Below, in pieces: positions 6,181 to 10,398 of a DNA stretch of 10,398 nt. This stretch comes from AM-1111 sp046302135. GTDB taxonomy: Bacteria; Bacteroidota; Bacteroidia; B-17B0; Aurantibacillaceae. The stretch is from NCBI GenBank assembly GCA_046302135.1, contig JBKCIQ010000026.1, positions 1-10,398 of the forward strand, read 5' to 3'. The notes below the pieces were generated by a model that was not told where the DNA came from, did no database searches, and worked only from the letters and a program-made list of their open reading frames with translations. The first letter of the stretch is position 1. Each line of letters begins with the position of its first letter. The position numbers were made by a program, and so were the translations under genes.

Positions 6181-6639
6181 TCAAGGAATTTCTATTTCAA
6201 AGGGGATAGTCTTTGGCGGATTACACTGCACACTGTTGCAGGTCATATACTCTACGCTTCCTTTGACACGAATGTTTTTATTATGTTTCCTTTTTATTAC
6301 CTGAGTAAACTTTACCTCCTTTTCAAAGGAGGTTATCTCAAGTCCGAAAGCTTCATCCATTTTTTTCTCTCCAAGAGGCTCTATCACCGGGCCAATAATT
6401 TCAAAATCATCAATTGATGGTATTAACGTAATCTTTGTTGGTATCGGGCCGTCATTAACTTCAACCTGAGAATAGGTGTGCCAACCTGTTTCAAGTTTTA
6501 CCAAAAAGCAAAGTGCAAATTCATTTTGCACATTACCTGATTCATAATAAAATTTCCACTGAGCAACGTCAGGCTTTGATGTTTGAGAAAAAACCGCAAG
6601 AGAAAAAAGGAAAATAAAAACTAAAAGATTTTTTTTCAT
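6181..6639 (-). CDS. Free-standing DsbD N-terminal-type (thiol:disulfide interchange) domain, secreted
   Basis: This 152-residue protein has a signal peptide (about 1-18, MKKNLLVFIFLFSLAVFS, cut before QT), then one domain resembling the periplasmic N-terminal domain of DsbD (often called the DsbC/DsbD-N domain). The best evidence is YMTCNSVQCNPPKTIPFEI near the end: a Cys pair at 134 and 139 followed by Pro-Pro, as in Bacteroidota DsbD proteins. TGWHTYSQVEVNDGPIPT (51-68) is the usual upstream segment. In E. coli this domain takes electrons from the membrane part of DsbD and passes them to periplasmic partners. Here no membrane domain or thioredoxin domain follows; the next gene encodes an unrelated protein. 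C44 is an extra cysteine. The gene is 11 bases after tilS and probably in the same transcript. The family call is good; the redox partner is unknown. Confidence 0.85.
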   Translation of the reverse strand: MKKNLLVFIFLFSLAVFSQTSKPDVAQWKFYYESGNVQNEFALCFLVKLETGWHTYSQVEVNDGPIPTKITLIPSIDDFEIIGPVIEPLGEKKMDEAFGLEITSFEKEVKFTQVIKRKHNKNIRVKGSVEYMTCNSVQCNPPKTIPFEIEIP

Positions 6640-6650
6640 ATACCAACTTG

Positions 6651-7976
6651 TTAAGAAAACACTTCAACCTTAAGAATGTTTTTTGTTTCAGAGCCCGACA
6701 GCAATCTTCTGTCCTTTCTTTTGCCAATAACCCACATAATATCTGCTCCTGACACCAAAATTAATGCCGAATCTTTTTCAAACTTACTTGCCTTAATCCC
6801 AACAAAATAATCACTTAATTTTTTACTCCCAATCATACCTTCGGGATAAAACCGATCTCCTTTCTTCCATGTCCGAATTTTCAGAGGAAACTGAACTTTG
6901 TCTAAATCAAAATAAGCAACTCGCTCTTTATTCTCTACTTCAGAATCGACTTTTTCAACCAGACCAAAGCTGATACTTATGTTTTCTGCTACAAAGGGAA
7001 CACTAGGTATAATAATCTCTGAAAAATTATTAGGCTCGTTTTTCTTAATAACAATCTCGTCTCTGTTTCTCAATAAAATATATTGCTCAGAAAAAACTTG
7101 CTTGCCTGTCTCCGAAAACAGAAGACTTTCGGCATTTTCGATTTGTGTTGAATTGAACATCAGCTGAGAAAGCATTCCGTGTAGTACAAAGGAAAGATGC
7201 TTTTCCCTTTTTAATTCTGATATCATTATTTTATTTAAAGATCTGTTGGCGTCAAAATTTAATTCTTTCATTCTTTGATTCAGATAATACTGAGTCAAAT
7301 CATGGCTGTTTTTTAAATAACCAAGATTTCTTAATGCGGTTTTTTCGAGCGAAGGATTAATTTTCTTAAGAGCACTAATCACATGTTTTCGAATTAAATT
7401 CCTAGCATATTTTTCCTCGTAGTTAGAGCTGTCTTCTCTATACGCAAGTCCGTTCTCCTTTGCATAATTTTCAATTTCTTCTCTGCCTATTTCCAGTAAA
7501 GGCCTGATCACATTTCCCTGTTTTCCGGGAATTCCCAGCAAGCCGGATAATCCCGTTCCCCGTGTAAAGTTTAGCAAAAACGTTTCCAGTTGATCATTGA
7601 GGTGGTGTGCGGTTAATACAAATTGATAGGATTGCCCGTCACAAATTTTTTGAAACCAATTGTAACGAAGTTCACGCGCGGCCATTTGAATTGAAATGTT
7701 TTGTGATTTAGCAAACCCTTTTGTTTCAAATCTCATAACATGAAAGTTCACGTCAAGTTTTTTTGCAAACTCTTCACAAAAAATTTCGTCTAGTTCAGAT
7801 TCTTTTTCTCTAAGTTGAAAATTGCAATGAGCAATAGAAAATTTGAATTTCAGTTTTTTGAGAACGTGACAAAGCACAACGGAATCAATACCTCCACTAA
7901 CGCCAACCAATAAATAATCTTTGTCTGTGAAAAGTTCTTTTTCGATAATGATTTTTTCAAGTAGCCTTTCAAGCAT
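6651..7976 (-). CDS. tilS: tRNA(Ile)-lysidine synthetase
   Basis: TilS attaches lysine to C34 of the CAU-anticodon tRNA-Ile using ATP, changing both decoding (AUA) and charging from Met to Ile. It has 441 residues, a full-length form. The PP-loop ATPase motif SGGIDS is at residues 27-32, followed by AHCNFQLR (49-56), TAHHLNDQLETFLLNFTRGT (122-141) and RPLLEIGREEI (158-168). YREDSSN at 179-185 and ARNLIRKHVI at 191-200 match conserved TilS segments. The C-terminal tRNA-binding domain is seen from about IRTWKKGDRF to GSKKLSDYFV. The ATG at 7974-7976 gives the expected distance to the PP-loop; no Shine-Dalgarno sequence is present. The gene lies 36 bases after the DUF4349-like gene. Nothing is missing. 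Confidence 0.96.
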   Translation of the reverse strand: MLERLLEKIIIEKELFTDKDYLLVGVSGGIDSVVLCHVLKKLKFKFSIAHCNFQLREKESELDEIFCEEFAKKLDVNFHVMRFETKGFAKSQNISIQMAARELRYNWFQKICDGQSYQFVLTAHHLNDQLETFLLNFTRGTGLSGLLGIPGKQGNVIRPLLEIGREEIENYAKENGLAYREDSSNYEEKYARNLIRKHVISALKKINPSLEKTALRNLGYLKNSHDLTQYYLNQRMKELNFDANRSLNKIMISELKREKHLSFVLHGMLSQLMFNSTQIENAESLLFSETGKQVFSEQYILLRNRDEIVIKKNEPNNFSEIIIPSVPFVAENISISFGLVEKVDSEVENKERVAYFDLDKVQFPLKIRTWKKGDRFYPEGMIGSKKLSDYFVGIKASKFEKDSALILVSGADIMWVIGKRKDRRLLSGSETKNILKVEVFS

Positions 7977-7993
7977 TTTTTATAAATAAAAAC

Positions 7994-8009
7994 ATGAGAA
8001 GTGTCTCAT
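7994..8009 (-). terminator. Weak terminator-like hairpin before tilS
   Basis: ATGAGA and TCTCAT form a perfect six-pair stem with a four-base loop, beginning three bases after the preceding stop codon. The minus-strand tail is GTTTTTATTTATAAAAA, directly before the tilS ATG. The stem is short, so full termination is unlikely; attenuation is possible. Confidence 0.35.
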
Positions 8010-8012
8010 TCT

Positions 8013-9056
8013 TTAAAAAACAAAATTAAATGCGCCACTAAATGCCCAACCTCTTAAATTTCTGTTATTCACAAGCGGTAAAAAATAATTTGCTCGTGTG
8101 TCAAGACAGAAATATTTGTTTTTGAAAAGTTCAACTCCAAGATTAGGGCTTAAACTAGGTATCCATTCAATTTTTAAATCGTTACTTGCTACCGCTATTC
8201 CGGTTTTATAGCCAATGTAAAGGTTTAAAAATTTTCTTGAGCCACGCCCAAAATGTCGGCTGTAAAAATCCTGCCCGAATTCAAACATAAATAATTCCTG
8301 AAAGGCAAGCGAATCATTTTTTATCGAATCTTTTGGTGCTTTAAAAGCGCCCAGCTGAAAAAAACTTTTCCCTTTTGTAAATAAATATTTCAAATTTAAT
8401 CCTTGATACGATTGATGTGAGATTCCTCTTTTTGGCTGCTCGATCATTAGGTAGGTATACTCAACTCCCGGCATATGAATAAAATTCACTCTTGAATAAC
8501 TGGGGCTTGTAACCTCGTCCTTAATTTCAACATTGTAAATTAAACTGGAATCCAAACTTTCTAATTGTTTGATTTTTTTCCTCATTTCGTAAATTTCAGT
8601 TTCAATGTTTCGTGTTTTTTCCCAGTGCTCATAGTATTTATTCCCCTTAACGGAATCTATTTTTAATTGCATTTTTTCGTACTCTACTTTTTTATTTTGA
8701 AGGTATTCCAGTTGTAATCTGAAATCAGTAATTTGTGAGTTGTTGTTGTAATATTTTAATTCTTTATTGCTTATGTAGCCCAAAGATTTAAGAACGCTAT
8801 CCGCTTTCATGTTCGAATTTTTCGGGACTCTGAACAAGTAGGTATGAGTATATTTATTTTCATTTTGTTTGATGATGACAAAATTACTTTCTCCAATAAA
8901 TTTTTCTAAGCGCTTACAGGTGTTTGAGAAATCAGAAGAATAAATGTCATATTCCCATTGAGTAGAGCTCAGGTCTACGGATTTAATATTGTTTTGCAAA
9001 TGAAGTTTTCCTGATACGAATAAGAAAAACAAAAAAAGTGAAATATGTTTTTTCAT
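8013..9056 (-). CDS. Envelope protein: DUF4349-like coiled-coil part plus predicted outer-membrane beta-barrel
   Basis: The preferred ATG at 9054-9056 starts a signal peptide (MKKHISLFLFFLFVSGKLHL), leaving five bases after the upstream methyltransferase; a start nine codons earlier would overlap that gene and put charged residues before the signal peptide. The protein has 347 residues. Residues about 25-180 resemble DUF4349 proteins in layout: an alpha/beta segment, LFRVPK (74-79), SVLKSLGYI (87-95), an SQITDFRLQLEYL segment (107-119), then a long charged coiled coil (about 113-168). Residues about 215-347 look like a small beta-barrel: short strands of alternating hydrophobic residues rich in Tyr, Phe and Gly, ending in GAFNFVF with a terminal Phe, as in outer-membrane proteins. 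Both assignments are by pattern, and the function is unknown. Co-oriented with tilS and the methyltransferase, it is probably in their transcript. A gene is certain; the fold is moderately supported. Confidence 0.7.
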   Translation of the reverse strand: MKKHISLFLFFLFVSGKLHLQNNIKSVDLSSTQWEYDIYSSDFSNTCKRLEKFIGESNFVIIKQNENKYTHTYLFRVPKNSNMKADSVLKSLGYISNKELKYYNNNSQITDFRLQLEYLQNKKVEYEKMQLKIDSVKGNKYYEHWEKTRNIETEIYEMRKKIKQLESLDSSLIYNVEIKDEVTSPSYSRVNFIHMPGVEYTYLMIEQPKRGISHQSYQGLNLKYLFTKGKSFFQLGAFKAPKDSIKNDSLAFQELFMFEFGQDFYSRHFGRGSRKFLNLYIGYKTGIAVASNDLKIEWIPSLSPNLGVELFKNKYFCLDTRANYFLPLVNNRNLRGWAFSGAFNFVF

Positions 9057-9061
9057 GGCTT

Positions 9062-9940
9062 TTATTTTACCAACTTTCCCCAAACGCCGAGGGGAAGTTT
9101 AATTTCAGTTTTCGACCTAAGGTACAGCTCCCCAATACTCAAAACTGAATTTGTTTTTTCTGCAAATGGCTTCAACAAATTTTCGGGAATGAGGGCACTT
9201 AACCCTAGAGAATAGGTATTGAGAATAACGAGGTGCTTGTCCTGGTCTGCTATTGCAAGTACTGAGTCTATCATTTCGGAAATCTGTTCTTCCAGTTTCC
9301 ACTTCTCTCCTGAAGGACCGTGTCCGTATGAAGGTGGATCCAAAATTATACCTTGATAAAAATTACCTCGTCTTTGCTCTTTCTTCACGAATTTAAGCGC
9401 GTCATCTACCATCCATCTTATGTTATCCAACCCGGATTTGTTCATGTTTTCATTTGCCCAGGTTACCACTTGTTTGATTGAGTCAACATGGGTTACATCT
9501 GCTCCTGCCGCGCGTGCTGCCAACGACGCACCTCCTGTATATGCAAATAAATTCAAAAACTTTTTTGGGCCTGTAGTTTTGTTTCTAAAATAAGAATAAA
9601 TGAAATTCCAGTTAACAGCCTGCTCAGGAAAAACTCCTACGTGTTTAAATGAAGTAAGGCCTAACCTCATATAAATTTTTTTTTTATCAAAAAATTCGTA
9701 ATTGATTATCCACTGTTCAGGTGAGGCCTTTATTTTTTTCCAATCTCCTGCAGAACTGCTTCGAGGAACAAACTCAAAATGCGCTTGCTTAATCCAGTCA
9801 CTTTTCTTAAGCATGGCAGGCCATACCGCCTGCGGCTCCGGGCGAATGGTAATAACATTGCCGAAACGCTCTAGTTTTTCGAAATTCCCACAATCTAGCA
9901 GATCGTAATCTTTAAAATTCTCAGGGCAAAGTAGTTCCAA
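9062..9940 (-). CDS. Class I SAM-dependent methyltransferase, RlmI/RlmK-like
   Basis: This 292-residue protein resembles the COG1092 family of SAM-dependent methyltransferases, which includes the 23S rRNA methyltransferases RlmI and RlmK-L. The SAM-binding motif I is FLNLFAYTGGASLAA at 128-142, with acidic D153 after strand 2 (THVDS) and VDDALKFV at 178-185. The catalytic-region motif LDPPSYGHGPSGEKW is at 200-214. It lacks the N-terminal PUA domain of E. coli RlmI, so its exact target is uncertain. The best start is TTG at 9938-9940: no in-frame ATG exists before residue 43, and the conserved DYDLLDCGNFEKLERFG segment begins at residue 11. Only seven codons separate the TTG from an upstream in-frame stop. 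A promoter-like element lies just upstream, making it the probable first gene of the five-gene run. Confidence 0.88.
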   Translation of the reverse strand: MELLCPENFKDYDLLDCGNFEKLERFGNVITIRPEPQAVWPAMLKKSDWIKQAHFEFVPRSSSAGDWKKIKASPEQWIINYEFFDKKKIYMRLGLTSFKHVGVFPEQAVNWNFIYSYFRNKTTGPKKFLNLFAYTGGASLAARAAGADVTHVDSIKQVVTWANENMNKSGLDNIRWMVDDALKFVKKEQRRGNFYQGIILDPPSYGHGPSGEKWKLEEQISEMIDSVLAIADQDKHLVILNTYSLGLSALIPENLLKPFAEKTNSVLSIGELYLRSKTEIKLPLGVWGKLVK

Positions 9941-9956
9941 TTTTCTATTTTGAATG

Positions 9957-9964
9957 CAAATTTA
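9957..9964 (-). promoter_or_regulatory. Probable promoter of the methyltransferase gene run (-7 element TAAATTTG)
   Basis: The minus strand reads TAAATTTG, an exact match to TAnnTTTG. A TTG at 9981-9983 lies 16 bases upstream, slightly closer than usual for a -33 element. Transcription would begin near 9951, giving a leader of about 11 bases before the TTG start codon. This agrees with the short space between the in-frame stop and the start. Confidence 0.45.
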
Positions 9965-10014
9965 TCAAAATGAAATTTAGCAATAGGTGAAAACTGAAAA
10001 TATGCCTGTTAATT

Positions 10015-10028
10015 TTTAATGCATTAAA
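10015..10028. promoter_or_regulatory. 14-bp perfect palindrome in the divergent promoter region
   Basis: TTTAATGCATTAAA is perfectly self-complementary. It lies 11 bases upstream of the promoter-like TAAATTCG (10040-10047) of the right-hand gene, over the expected -33 position. That is a natural place for a dimeric repressor or activator. AT-rich palindromes also occur by chance, and no second copy was seen in the window. Confidence 0.4.
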
Positions 10029-10039
10029 GATTAATGAAG

Positions 10040-10047
10040 TAAATTCG
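10040..10047 (+). promoter_or_regulatory. Possible promoter of the right-hand secreted-protein gene (TAAATTCG)
   Basis: TAAATTCG differs from the -7 consensus TAnnTTTG at one base. It would start transcription near 10053, leaving a leader of about 17 bases before the ATG at 10070. No clear TTG is found at -33; the palindrome covers that place instead. Confidence 0.3.
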
Positions 10048-10069
10048 TCGCAACATTTAAACTAAATCT

Positions 10070-10398
10070 ATGAATAATAAGAAATACGTTTTAGCGCTTG
10101 CCTTGGCTGTATCATTGTTTTGCGAACTCATGGCACAAAACGTAATCATTCCATCGGCCAACCCTTCAGGAACCGGTTTAACTCAGAGCCCATGGAGAAA
10201 ACCTTTTGGCACCAACAGAGCCTACGAAAGAACTGCAGTTAAATATACTCATGCGGAAATTAACGCATCCGGGCAAATCACACAAATTGGTTTCTATTGT
10301 GACACAATCAATAACCCGGGATTAGCCAAAACAAAGATCTTCATTAAAGAAGTGACTGATTCCACTTTTACTGCCTCCACTGTAGCCGCAGAGGAAAC
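10070..10398 (+). CDS. Secreted surface protein, N-terminal part (cut by window end)
   Basis: The frame from ATG 10070 stays open to the window end, giving 109 complete codons. Residues 1-22 are a signal peptide (MNNKKYVLALALAVSLFCEL, then MA, cut before Q23). The mature start is followed by a segment rich in beta strands. PFGTNRAYERTAVKYTHAEI at 45-64, then GQITQIGFYCD and a strand with TKIFIKEVTDSTF, resembles a beta-sandwich domain common in large Bacteroidota exported proteins, where a P-[FY]-G-T segment is followed by R-x-x-x-x-Y-x-x-x-E. Such proteins often end in a type IX secretion sorting domain, but the C-terminus is outside the window, so this is inference. It is divergent from the methyltransferase gene, under its own likely promoter. 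Function unknown. Confidence 0.8.
   Translation, partial: MNNKKYVLALALAVSLFCELMAQNVIIPSANPSGTGLTQSPWRKPFGTNRAYERTAVKYTHAEINASGQITQIGFYCDTINNPGLAKTKIFIKEVTDSTFTASTVAAEE

Noticed and set aside
1..10398. tRNA, rRNA, CRISPR, insertion sequence or phage signals
   Set aside because: I found no cloverleaf, regular spaced repeats, transposase motif or terminal inverted repeats; nearly all DNA is occupied by assigned genes.

Overview
The window comes from a member of the Bacteroidota; I cannot place it further. The evidence is the gene order atpB-E-F-H-A-G with no atpD or atpC visible, an AtpB with a signal peptide and a long periplasmic N-terminal region, several perfect matches to the Bacteroidota -7 promoter element TAnnTTTG, few Shine-Dalgarno sequences, AT-rich DNA, and secreted proteins ending their signal peptides in A-Q.

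Layout. Positions 1-4928 (minus strand) hold most of an F-type ATP synthase operon, read right to left as atpB, atpE, atpF, atpH, atpA and atpG; atpG is cut by the window start. The membrane part (a, c, b) is followed by the stalk and catalytic parts (delta, alpha, gamma). The beta and epsilon genes are not in the window. The operon DNA carries several structured sites: a small hairpin in the atpB leader, a GC-rich terminator-like hairpin between atpE and atpF with a promoter-like element over its tail, and a 12-bp palindrome between atpH and atpA.

Positions 4929-5119 are a divergent promoter region. To its right on the plus strand is nadD (NAD biosynthesis), whose promoter-like element lies so close to the start codon that the mRNA may be leaderless.

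Positions 5705-9940 (minus strand) form a compact run of five genes read right to left: an RlmI-like SAM-dependent methyltransferase, a two-part envelope protein (DUF4349-like periplasmic part plus predicted beta-barrel), tilS (tRNA-Ile lysidine synthetase), a free-standing secreted DsbD N-terminal-type domain, and a small secreted protein of unknown function. Two of these act on RNA and three are envelope or exported proteins. Spacing suggests co-transcription of at least the first four.

Positions 9941-10069 are a second divergent promoter region containing a 14-bp palindrome. It drives the methyltransferase to the left and, to the right, the start of a secreted protein cut by the window end (10070-10398).

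No tRNA, rRNA, CRISPR array, insertion sequence or phage gene was recognised. The window is mainly housekeeping. The observations most worth following are the atpE/atpF hairpin, the DUF4349-like/beta-barrel protein and the solitary DsbD-type domain. No intergenic stretch exceeds 300 bases.
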